Counted from the first letter of the stretch, positions 1 to 5,457 are shown. The stretch is DNA of 5,626 nt from Candidatus Acetothermia bacterium (GCA_003551325.1 PUMK01000073.1:1-5626), one strand, 5' to 3'. Numbers and translations are program-made. Notes: a model not told the origin generated them from the sequence alone.

Positions 1-668
1 CCTTGGCCATCCGGATTCACGTGGTTGAAGAACGCCCTCCTGCCCATGTCAAGCGCGTGCGATCGGGCCGCCCCGCCCAGGGTATCGCTCCATGCGTACA
101 GGTGGAGTCCGTGCGCTTGCCGCTCTTGGTTTGTCATGCGGTAGACCTGCATCTCAAGTTCTGAGCCGGCAGTGGGCGCAAGGGTCCCTGCGGTCAACTC
201 GACGAGCTTCTCGGGAGAGCGCTCACGAATCAGGTGAACGGGGCCACCGTCGTTTCGGATCTCGAAGCGCCGGTCGGCCAGCAAGACCGTACCAGCAACT
301 GTATGGTCATCGAACGCAAGAACGACCCTGCCTCCGCCATGGCTGTCCACCAATCCCAACCACAACCACCCCTCGGAGACGCTCGGTGCGACTTCTTCCA
401 AGAAAGCCCGGACAATCACGTCGTCGAACAGATTGAGCAGAACCACGGGTGCAGCCTTAGGATGACCGTCGGGTTGGAGCACGCGCAACTGCTCAAGGTC
501 CACGTACACAGAACGGTATCGCTCCACACCTTCGACACCCATGGCCGCAACCTCGGAAAGGCACACCTCGGCACTGCGGAACACGAATGGCTGAGCATCC
601 GAGAGCTGCCCGGCAAGGCCCACCGTGGCCCAGAACACACACAGCAGCCATGCCCTCTGCCTGCTCAC
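1..668 (-). CDS. Secreted CAP/SCP-domain protein with an N-terminal propeptide-like domain (C-terminus cut by window edge)
   Basis: An open frame of 222 codons runs without a stop from a GTG at 668-666 to the left edge. Residues 1-26 form a signal peptide: MSRQR, then a hydrophobic core AWLLCVFWATVGLAG and a DAQ cleavage region. Residues 72-150 (VVLLNLFDDVIVRAFLEEV, then WLWLGLVD, VAGTVLL, FEIRND and VHLIRE) resemble, from memory, the N-terminal domain that precedes some peptidyl-Asp-type metallopeptidases. Residues 172-222 match the start of a CAP/SCP domain of the YkwD type: MTNQERQAHGL, W193, SHALDM with His204, and FFNHVNPDG with His216. These two histidines correspond to conserved CAP positions. 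The remaining CAP core lies outside the window. The protein is likely exported and acts outside the cytoplasm; its substrate is unknown. The GTG is preceded by a G-rich ribosome binding site (minus-strand GGGGGG, 675-680). A second in-frame GTG at 698-696 is a less likely start because it would weaken the signal peptide. CAP call: fairly sure. Propeptide-like region: inferred. Confidence 0.82.
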   Translation of the reverse strand, partial: MSRQRAWLLCVFWATVGLAGQLSDAQPFVFRSAEVCLSEVAAMGVEGVERYRSVYVDLEQLRVLQPDGHPKAAPVVLLNLFDDVIVRAFLEEVAPSVSEGWLWLGLVDSHGGGRVVLAFDDHTVAGTVLLADRRFEIRNDGGPVHLIRERSPEKLVELTAGTLAPTAGSELEMQVYRMTNQERQAHGLHLYAWSDTLGGAARSHALDMGRRAFFNHVNPDGQ

Positions 669-785
669 CTTAATCCCCCCTTGCCACAGATATCCCACGC
701 ATAGGGTTGGCGGAAGCCCCTGTGGCGTGCCTACGATGCCCACCACAGAGGCCTCTTGCAAGGAGGAGCACCAGCACGTCCGTTC

Positions 786-813
786 CACAAACGCATAGCG
801 TTCCCCGTTTGTG
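786..813. repeat. Nested inverted repeats (operator or weak terminator candidate)
   Basis: CACAAACG (786-793) and CGTTTGTG (806-813) are perfect 8-base inverted arms. Inside them AACGC-ATA-GCGTT (790-802) forms a second perfect inverted repeat that shares bases with the left arm, so the two structures exclude each other. A loosely T-rich tail (TTGCTTTGCTT) follows on the plus strand. This could be a regulator site for the divergent promoters or a weak terminator; the sequence does not decide. Confidence 0.35.
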
Positions 814-1177
814 TTGCTTTGCTTGCACGGATTGCTGTCCCCCCGGAGAGTGAGACGGCCCCCACGGCATCGGCAAGCCTCCGCACGCCCACTGAGTGTC
901 CCATGCTCTCCCGAAGCTTGAAAGGGCAAGGTTCGAGAGTCCGGTCGCACTGGAGGCTATCGCGCCGGGGAGCTGCCCGGCTGCCCAGATCGAGCCGGAG
1001 CATCCACGATCGTGAGCCGCACACCCACTCTCGGCGATCCATTCGTCCTCAGTCGGTCCGTGGTCTTTCCCAAAGCATCCTGAGATAGTATGGTAAGGGG
1101 GTAATAGAGCCTCTCGCTGGCGCCCGCTCTGGACGCCCTCTTGTTCTCGGTCTCCCCTGTCTCCCCCAGCGAAGAGT

Positions 1178-1185
1178 AAGGAGGG
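1178..1185 (+). promoter_or_regulatory. Ribosome binding site for the leader ORF
   Basis: AAGGAGGG lies 6 bases before the ATG at 1192. It is identical to the 8-mer that serves the main gene 42 bases downstream, so either two ribosome binding sites are stacked here or the pair arose by a short duplication. Confidence 0.45.
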
Positions 1186-1191
1186 TAGGCA

Positions 1192-1239
1192 ATGTACTGC
1201 CCGAGGGATGTGGCGGAGGAAGGAGGGCGTTCAGGATGA
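1192..1239 (+). CDS. Possible 15-residue leader peptide overlapping the beta-helix gene
   Basis: The frame reads MYCPRDVAEEGGRSG and stops at TGA 1237-1239, which overlaps the ATG of the downstream gene as ATGA. It has its own full-strength AAGGAGGG at ideal spacing. ATGA overlaps are a classic arrangement for translational coupling, so ribosomes finishing the leader could restart on the large gene. The peptide is too short to judge by codon use, and it has no run of one amino acid of the kind seen in attenuator leaders. It also contains the ribosome binding site of the main gene within its coding sequence. It could be chance; the combination of a good ribosome binding site and an exact overlap is what makes it worth recording. 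Confidence 0.35.
   Translation: MYCPRDVAEEGGRSG
1220..1227 (+). promoter_or_regulatory. Ribosome binding site deciding the start of the beta-helix gene
   Basis: AAGGAGGG ends 8 bases before the ATG at 1236. It fixes that ATG as the start, and the translation from there begins directly with a signal peptide. Confidence 0.8.
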
Positions 1240-3434
1240 GGAGGGATTGCTGGGTAGTCGCTATCGCGGTGCTGTTGGGTACGTTGGGGTTGCTCCCCGG
1301 AGCAGTAGCTTTGGGAAGCACGATCACCGTACAGCCGGGCGAATCCATCCAGGCGGCCATTGATGAGGCTCCTGAAGGCGGGGTGGTCTGGCTGGCTGTG
1401 GGGGAGTGGGAGGAGGACATTGTCATCAGGAAGAACCTCACGCTGCGCGGGGAAGGTCCCGACAACAGTGTCATCAGAGTGACGGAAGCAGGGGCGGGAG
1501 CGACGGTGATCATCGCGCCCACTGGGGCGGACCCTGTCTGGGTTGTGATGACCGATCTTGCGGTACATGGGAAGGCGAATGCGGCTGGCATTGCGGCGAT
1601 GCGGACGGCTCAGCTCGCGATAAGCGACTGCACCATTTCCGGGAGCGAATTCGGCCTCATGCTCATCGACTCGGCCCAACTCACCATGAGTGGTTGCACC
1701 CTCCGGGACAACTTGTTAGCGGGAATAGCACTGTGGGATCAGGCTCAGGGAACGATCACCGACTGCACGATCTCGGGGAGTCCGAGTGGCATCGCCCTCG
1801 GCGATGCTGCCAAGGCAACGGTTGAGGACAACCGCGTCATCGATAACGAGGTAGGCGTTCTTCTCATCGATGACACTGCGGAGGTCTCGGGCAGCGGGAA
1901 CTTGATTCCAGGACCTGGAGAAGCCGACGGCAACACGCTTGCCGCCTTCGATCCCGCTGACCTGGGGTTCCTTGTGGAACCTCGGGTGGACCCTGCCCCG
2001 CCGACCGCGCAGCCAGGTTGGAGGGGGGTGCGCGCGGGGGATCTCTGCCTGACGGTGCCTGAGGATTGGTCCGACTTCACCGAGGAATTCAGGCGGGATG
2101 TAGGCGAGCTGGACAGCGACGAGGGCGAGATTCTGGCAGCTTGGGAAGGTGATGCAATCGAGTCCAGAGTGGCGATCATGCGCGTGTCCTCAGAGGGACG
2201 CGAGGAACTCAAGAGTCTTCCGGAGGAAGATGGCGGAAAGCTCATCGTGGAAGGGCCGTACGATCTGGCAGGTCGGCCCGGAGGACAGTTGCTGTTCTCC
2301 TTCCCCGACGTCAACGGCGAGGGACGCGGCTGGCTCGTGTGGCAGGAGGCTCCTGGCCCTGGTGGGTTCTACCTCATGGTCATGGCCTACTACTGGGCGA
2401 AAGATGAACCCGTCTTGCAGGAGACCCTGGCTTCAATCGGCGTGTGCGAGGACGTGGCAACCGTGCCCGACGTGCCGATATCTCCTGAGGTACCGGACGA
2501 TGTGCAACACGACAGCTTTGAACTTGTAAGCGAGGGTGGTGTAGGACGGGCAAACATCGGAGCAGGTCATCGCTATGCACGATCCTTTACACCACTCGTT
2601 ATCATTGATACGATTCATGCAATGGGCGGTGCTTTACCCCTGCGTGACTCGCCGGACGTTCTCGCCGCCTTTTCCGGTCGATTCAGCGGCCCCGTGCCGG
2701 CACCTGATCCCATCAACGTGGTGGAGCTAACGGTGGAAAGATTCGACATAGGGGGACGCCTCACCACAGACGACTTTTCCAATCACGGTGAAGTGGTCGG
2801 GAAAGGAAACCTTTCCATGGCCTTTAATGTAGAGTTGACGCGGGTTTTCGTCAACGAGGAATATGTGGAAAACATCACCTACAGGCTGGACAGCGCATTT
2901 GACATTGTAACCGATAGGGCTTGGTTCCCTCTTGATGAGAACGTCGTCGTCATAAAGCTTGAAGCTGTGCCCGTTGTTGCCGAAGGCACCGAAGATGTCG
3001 CCGGGGATAAGGGGCCGGAGAGAAGAGAGGTCAGCGAGCAATACACCATCAGTACTGAAGTGTTCTTCCGGGTAGACGCCGGCCGTACCATCGAAGAAGG
3101 CACAAGACCCGTTGTTGATGCTCCGACAGCGGGTACCGCGGATGAAGCAGCGCAGCGCTTAGAACGTGCGCTCCGGGCGGGCGACGCCGACGCCGTGGTC
3201 GCGCTCTTCCACCCTGAGATCCGGGATGCGGCGCGAGAGGGTTACGAGGAAGCCCTGGCCGAACTCGGGGAGGCGACGGTCAGAGAAGAGCTGCGGCTGG
3301 TTGGTGAGGGGTTCTCCGACCGCAGCATCTGGTCTCAGGACGAAAGCCGGGTGGTCTACGAGTTTCCAACGTATTACGGATCCGAAAGAATGGAGTTCCG
3401 CTTGCTGGATGGGAACTGGTGGTTGTGGGACTAA
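1236..3434 (+). CDS. Exported multidomain protein: right-handed parallel beta-helix, PsbP/DUF1795-like region, unknown beta region, NTF2-like C-terminus
   Basis: 732 residues. Residues 1-27 are a signal peptide (MRRDC, then VVAIAVLLGTLGLLPGAVALG). Residues 28-225 are a NosD/pectate-lyase-type parallel beta-helix. It opens with TITVQPGESIQAAIDEAPEGG, the usual cap of such proteins, then has about four coils of 21-23 residues (128-150, 151-173, 174-195, 196-216) with aligned DCTI, GCTL, DCTI and DNRV turns. Residues 263-405 (GDLCLTVPEDW, VAIMRVS, GRPGGQLLFSF, FYLMVMAYYW, LQETLASIGVCE) look like a PsbP/MOG1/DUF1795-type fold. Residues 420-625 are beta-rich and not recognised. Residues 633-732 (DEAAQRLERALRAGDADAVVALFHPEI to LLDGNWWLWD) resemble an NTF2/SnoaL-like domain. 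There is no sorting motif or C-terminal membrane anchor, and the protein ends at WD. No catalytic residues of a polysaccharide lyase can be identified, so carbohydrate binding, surface scaffolding or an enzyme role all remain open. The gene stands alone, with no downstream partner for over 1.2 kb. Confidence 0.85.
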   Translation: MRRDCWVVAIAVLLGTLGLLPGAVALGSTITVQPGESIQAAIDEAPEGGVVWLAVGEWEEDIVIRKNLTLRGEGPDNSVIRVTEAGAGATVIIAPTGADPVWVVMTDLAVHGKANAAGIAAMRTAQLAISDCTISGSEFGLMLIDSAQLTMSGCTLRDNLLAGIALWDQAQGTITDCTISGSPSGIALGDAAKATVEDNRVIDNEVGVLLIDDTAEVSGSGNLIPGPGEADGNTLAAFDPADLGFLVEPRVDPAPPTAQPGWRGVRAGDLCLTVPEDWSDFTEEFRRDVGELDSDEGEILAAWEGDAIESRVAIMRVSSEGREELKSLPEEDGGKLIVEGPYDLAGRPGGQLLFSFPDVNGEGRGWLVWQEAPGPGGFYLMVMAYYWAKDEPVLQETLASIGVCEDVATVPDVPISPEVPDDVQHDSFELVSEGGVGRANIGAGHRYARSFTPLVIIDTIHAMGGALPLRDSPDVLAAFSGRFSGPVPAPDPINVVELTVERFDIGGRLTTDDFSNHGEVVGKGNLSMAFNVELTRVFVNEEYVENITYRLDSAFDIVTDRAWFPLDENVVVIKLEAVPVVAEGTEDVAGDKGPERREVSEQYTISTEVFFRVDAGRTIEEGTRPVVDAPTAGTADEAAQRLERALRAGDADAVVALFHPEIRDAAREGYEEALAELGEATVREELRLVGEGFSDRSIWSQDESRVVYEFPTYYGSERMEFRLLDGNWWLWD

Positions 3435-3688
3435 TACACCGTTATGAGGCAGCGCCAGGCACAACTGGGGTGCAAGAAGGCAGCCAACACGGACCCTATA
3501 TCCGGGAACAGTTCTGTGCCTTTGCCAGGGAGGAAAGGGTGGAGGCCTGTGACAATGTATGGAACAGCGGAATGGCCTCCTGGACACCGGCCTGGGAAGT
3601 AGCCGGTCCTATGCCGCAGCAACCGGGGGGAGACCGCGGGGAGGACGAAGCGCCTTCGCCCATGCCCGGCGGCAGCCCCGCCCCAAGT

Positions 3689-3757
3689 GGACGGTTTCCG
3701 TCGGAATCACCGGACGTTTTCGCTCGGAATCCATGGACGGCTTCCGTCGGATTACGC
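3689..3757 (+). repeat. Three tandem copies of a 23-base unit
   Basis: Units start at 3689, 3712 and 3735 with no gaps. They share the core GGACGKYTTCCGTCGGAATC; the middle copy departs from it as GGACGTTTTCGCTCGGAATC. By hand alignment, copies 1 and 2 agree at 17 of 23 positions and copies 1 and 3 at 18 of 23. Copies 1 and 3 contain small nested palindromes (GACGG-NTT-CCGTC, and TTCCG-T-CGG). There is no spacer, so this is not a CRISPR array. It could be a set of operator sites or a decaying minisatellite. Confidence 0.6.
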
Positions 3758-3951
3758 AATGTGGAGTTCTTCGAGGAGTGCCGACGGGCGGATGTGTGTA
3801 GGTGGTCGAGCTAAGCTACGTTCTACGCATCGCAGGTGACCTCAAGCGGGGGTCGAAAGCTGCCCAGTTATGGCGTACCAGACTGTCAGGTCCAGCGGTC
3901 CTCGTACCAAGAATCCTGGAGCCGTCTATGCGTCTTGCACGCACTGCTCGG

Positions 3952-3979
3952 AAAGTGGGCCAACCACTTGGTCCACTTT
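3952..3979. other. Strong 12-bp hairpin with 4-base loop
   Basis: AAAGTGGGCCAA (3952-3963) pairs with TTGGTCCACTTT (3968-3979) across the loop CCAC, with one G-U pair at 3959/3972. A second hairpin follows: CACTCC (3994-3999) with GGAGTG (4007-4012). The AAA...TTT edges resemble a bidirectional terminator, but the T-run is only three bases. It could also be part of a structured RNA or a mobile-element end. Confidence 0.5.
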
Positions 3980-4124
3980 GCGAACGTTGCCAACACTCCA
4001 CGACTGGGAGTGACTTCGCTCCCGCTGGATCATCATCCATGGCAGCGGCCGTCGCGAACACGCGCTCACCCTTCGCCTCTACTCCAGGTTTCGAACCTCG
4101 AATGGCGTTGAAGGAGGTGGGATT

Positions 4125-4136
4125 CTCACAAGTGAG
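4125..4136. repeat. 12-base palindrome CTCACAAGTGAG
   Basis: Five-base inverted arms CTCAC/GTGAG surround AA. It has the same architecture as the palindrome just before the antitoxin gene (4683-4694), differing only by a compensating pair of changes. An AAGGAGGT motif lies 7 bases upstream (4111-4118) with no well-placed start codon after it; the nearest are GTG at 4132 and ATG at 4142. Confidence 0.4.
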
Positions 4137-4303
4137 GCTGTATGGGACTTTGGAAGCCGACTGGTCCTCCTGTCAACATACTGCCTTTCTGCGGAACCAC
4201 TTTAAGGTTTGGCCCTCCAGTGCTCTTGGCCATGACGAAGCTCCAAGAATCGTCCACTCGGGCGTGGCGAAGCGGGCGATGTGAGCTACAAGGCTCGAGA
4301 ACG

Positions 4304-4345
4304 ATGGTGGGTGGGGCAGGTGCTGTGAGCCGCCCCACTCGCCAT
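4304..4345. terminator. Strong hairpin, possible terminator of the minus-strand ORF
   Basis: ATGGTGGGTGGGGC (4304-4317) pairs with GCCCCACTCGCCAT (4332-4345) in 14 pairs, two of them G-U. Three more pairs (4319-4321 with 4329-4331) can form inside the loop. On the minus strand it begins one base after the stop codon of the 4347-4568 ORF, where a terminator would be expected. There is no T-run on either side, so it may instead be an RNA stability element. Confidence 0.45.
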
Positions 4346-4346
4346 G

Positions 4347-4568
4347 TTAGAGCTGGAGAACAGCGATGAGGTAGGACTTTGGGGAGGGAACGAGGTCCCC
4401 CTTCGCAACAACCATCTCGACCCTACGCCCAGCTCTCGGACGACGTAGGACATCCAGAGGCTCGTCAAGCGTGGCGCAGAAGTCGAGTAAGGCCGATAAG
4501 GGCGGACTGCGGAGTGAGCTTGAGCCGGTCTGCTGATTACCTTGACGCTCGTTACCATTACCTGGCAC
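4347..4568 (-). CDS. Possible 73-residue protein of unknown function
   Basis: GTG start at 4568-4566, preceded on the minus strand by AGGAGG (4585-4580) at a slightly long spacing of 11 bases. The stop is TAA at 4349-4347, directly followed by a strong hairpin. The product starts MPGNGNERQGNQQTG and ends with the better-looking stretch VEMVVAKGDLVPSPKSYLIA followed by VLQL. About 62% of third codon positions are G or C by hand count, similar to its neighbours. I do not recognise the family, and the N-terminal 20 residues look non-structured. It is transcribed away from the toxin-antitoxin operon, so it would share the 4586-4711 promoter region with it. It may be a real small gene, the end of a decayed longer gene, or chance. 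Confidence 0.3.
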   Translation of the reverse strand: MPGNGNERQGNQQTGSSSLRSPPLSALLDFCATLDEPLDVLRRPRAGRRVEMVVAKGDLVPSPKSYLIAVLQL

Positions 4569-4655
4569 GTAAGTCTTGACCTCCTCTCGTTCCCGATCCT
4601 GGCCCTCAGGTCGAGCCGATCCCGAACAACCCGATGAGGAATCCGCTGGTTCCCG

Positions 4656-4684
4656 TTGACATGGCCGGGGTTCTCGCCTAACCT
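4656..4684 (+). promoter_or_regulatory. Candidate sigma-70 promoter of the toxin-antitoxin operon
   Basis: A perfect TTGACA (4656-4661) is followed after 17 bases by TAACCT (4679-4684), which matches only 3 of 6 -10 positions. Transcription would start about 20 bases before the antitoxin ATG. The weak -10 abuts the palindrome at 4683-4694, as expected for a repressed, self-regulated operon. Confidence 0.45.
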
Positions 4685-4694
4685 TACAAGTAAG
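4683..4694. promoter_or_regulatory. Candidate operator palindrome CTTACAAGTAAG
   Basis: Perfect five-base arms CTTAC/GTAAG around AA lie between the -10 box and the ribosome binding site of the antitoxin gene. AbrB/MazE-type antitoxins commonly bind palindromes in their own promoters, so autorepression is the natural reading. The half-site GTAAGTC recurs at 4569-4575, next to the start of the minus-strand ORF. Confidence 0.45.
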
Positions 4695-4711
4695 TCGGAT
4701 AGGAGGTCGTC

Positions 4712-4975
4712 ATGGGGCATGCTGCTACCACCACGCTGTCCTCGAAGGGGCAGGTCGTGATTCCGGAGGAGATCCGATCCAAGCTGGGCCTGAAGGCAGG
4801 CACGCAGTTCGTGGTGCTCGCCGAGGGTGACGTCGTGATCTTCAAGGTGCTCGATCCACCGAAGATGGGCGAGTTCGACACGCTGGTGAGGCGCGCTCGA
4901 CAGGCTGCGAAGCAGGCAGGGCGAAGCAAGCGGGATGTGGACGCGGCGATCGCCAAGGCTCGAGGAGCTAGGTGA
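4712..4975 (+). CDS. AbrB/MazE-like (SpoVT-AbrB fold) antitoxin of a PIN-toxin pair
   Basis: 87 residues. Residues 6-47 are a swapped-hairpin AbrB DNA-binding domain with the hallmark KGQVVIPEEIRSKLGLKAG (12-30) followed by F33-V46 (FVVLAEGDVVIFKV). Residues 54-84 form a basic, probably helical tail (FDTLVRRARQAAKQAG, then DVDAAIAKAR), which in this class wraps the toxin and blocks its active site. The ATG has a perfect AGGAGGT (4701-4707) 4 bases upstream. The TGA stop overlaps the toxin start as GTGA. Such antitoxins work in the cytoplasm as dimers, neutralise the toxin and repress their own promoter; a suitable palindrome lies at 4683-4694. The length is typical of the family. Family call: confident. 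The operator link is inferred. Confidence 0.9.
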   Translation: MGHAATTTLSSKGQVVIPEEIRSKLGLKAGTQFVVLAEGDVVIFKVLDPPKMGEFDTLVRRARQAAKQAGRSKRDVDAAIAKARGAR

Positions 4976-5388
4976 AGGCGGTACTCGACACGAACGTTGT
5001 GGTGTCTGGTGTCTTCTTCGGAGGGTTGCCTGGTCAGCTGCTGTCGGCTTGGGCCAAGGGAGCGTTTCACTTGGTCATGTCGGAAGAGATCTTCGAGGAG
5101 TACCGACGGGTAGGCGAGGAGTTCAGCCGTGGTCATCACGAGCTCGAACACGCATGGAAGGCTGTTATCAACTTGATCGCAGTACACAGCAGCTTTGTCA
5201 CTGCCCCCTCGCTTGGTGAGCAGGTCAGCGATGATCCGGACGACGACAAGTTTCTTGCTTGCGCTTGGGTATCTGGGAGCGAAGTGGTCGTCTCCGGAGA
5301 TCGGCACCTTCTGGCCATGTCCGGATGGAACGGGATCGAGGTCCTCAGGCCGAGGCAGTTCTACGACCTTCACCTGAAGCGGTCTTGA
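4972..5388 (+). CDS. PIN-domain toxin (putative ribonuclease, COG1569/TIGR00305-like)
   Basis: 138 residues, GTG start, with GAGGAG (4962-4967) just upstream inside the antitoxin gene. The acidic metal-binding residues of a PIN ribonuclease are in place: Asp6 in VLDTNVVVSG, Glu42/Glu43 in SEEIFEEYRR, Asp90-Asp92 in DDPDDDKFLACA, and Asp110 in VVSGDRHLL. The order and spacing match the 'putative toxin-antitoxin system toxin component, PIN family' group (about 135-145 residues), and nothing is truncated. It is expected to cut RNA in the cytoplasm when free of the antitoxin; its RNA target cannot be read from the sequence. The 4-base overlap with the antitoxin gene implies translational coupling, which keeps the antitoxin in excess. 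A VapC-type name would be loose, because this group pairs with AbrB-like antitoxins. Confidence 0.92.
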   Translation: MKAVLDTNVVVSGVFFGGLPGQLLSAWAKGAFHLVMSEEIFEEYRRVGEEFSRGHHELEHAWKAVINLIAVHSSFVTAPSLGEQVSDDPDDDKFLACAWVSGSEVVVSGDRHLLAMSGWNGIEVLRPRQFYDLHLKRS

Positions 5389-5398
5389 CGCTGGAGCA

Positions 5399-5416
5399 CC
5401 CCCCAAGCGCGGGGGG
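5399..5416. terminator. Possible terminator hairpin after the toxin gene
   Basis: CCCCCC (5399-5404) and GGGGGG (5411-5416) can pair across AAGCGC, 10 bases after the toxin stop codon. There is no T-run (ATATGC follows), so this would be a weak or Rho-assisted end, or only an RNA 3' protecting stem. Confidence 0.4.
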
Positions 5417-5426
5417 ATATGCTGAT

Positions 5427-5456
5427 CTGACAAAGCGTGCGTACTACTCGTATCGT
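5427..5456 (+). promoter_or_regulatory. Candidate promoter of the AbiEi-like gene
   Basis: CTGACA (5427-5432, 5 of 6 matches to the -35 consensus) and TATCGT (5451-5456, 4 of 6) are separated by 18 bases. The start of transcription would be near 5463, about 50 bases before the ATG. Confidence 0.35.
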
Positions 5457-5457
5457 A

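Larger units (their letters stand above)
669..1191. other. Divergent intergenic region between the CAP gene and the beta-helix gene
   Basis: No convincing gene is seen in about 520 bases. The short open frames on both strands lack ribosome binding sites and recognisable protein sequence. The region must carry the promoters of both outward-facing genes. The best minus-strand candidate is TTGCAA (761-756), 17 bases from CATCGT (738-733), which is a poor -10. The best plus-strand candidate is TATGGT (1089-1094), 17 bases after TTTCCC (1066-1071), also weak. A GC-rich hairpin, GCCGGG/CCCGGC, occupies 964-981, and a pair of nested inverted repeats lies at 786-813. Confidence 0.6.
3435..4711. other. 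1.28-kb region without a confidently recognised gene
   Basis: Several open frames exist on both strands (for example 3802-4284 plus and 4286-4720 minus), but none gives a recognisable protein, and most lack a ribosome binding site. The stretch holds tandem repeats, two strong hairpins, two related palindromes and one possible minus-strand gene, each listed separately. Two shorter hairpins lie close after the beta-helix gene: GGAGGCC/GGCCTCC (3541-3547, 3574-3580) and ACCGGC/GCCGGT (3586-3591, 3602-3607). They could help terminate its transcript, but neither has a T-run. The region may contain decayed mobile or toxin-antitoxin DNA. Confidence 0.55.

Noticed and set aside
92..704. Plus-strand open frames (92-436 and 234-704)
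   Set aside because: They are antisense shadows of the CAP gene, whose signal peptide and CAP motifs on the minus strand are clear.
929..943. tRNA T-arm-like sequence (GGTTCGAGAGTCC)
   Set aside because: The bases flanking the TTCGAGA loop do not pair into a 5-bp T-stem, and no acceptor or anticodon arms were found around it.
731..1042. 103-codon minus-strand open frame upstream of the CAP gene
   Set aside because: No ribosome binding site, Arg- and Cys-rich translation without domain resemblance; it lies where the promoter of the CAP gene should be.
957..1679. 240-codon minus-strand open frame
   Set aside because: It is antisense to the strongly supported beta-helix gene and its signal peptide, has no good ribosome binding site, and its translation is rich in Arg, Ser and Pro with no family resemblance.
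3689..3757. CRISPR array
   Set aside because: The repeats are directly adjacent with no spacers, they differ from each other, and no cas gene is present.
3802..4284. 160-codon plus-strand open frame
   Set aside because: No ribosome binding site at its start, no recognisable domain and mixed composition. An internal AAGGAGGT is poorly spaced to any start codon.
4264..4297. Possible remnant of an AbrB antitoxin tail
   Set aside because: Short resemblance to 4920-4965 (GGCGAAGC, GATGTG, AAGGCTCGAG) needs gaps to align and gives no continuing frame; chance is more likely.
4684..5433. 249-codon minus-strand open frame
   Set aside because: It is the exact antisense of the antitoxin and toxin genes, whose families are recognisable on the plus strand; long antisense frames are common at this GC content.
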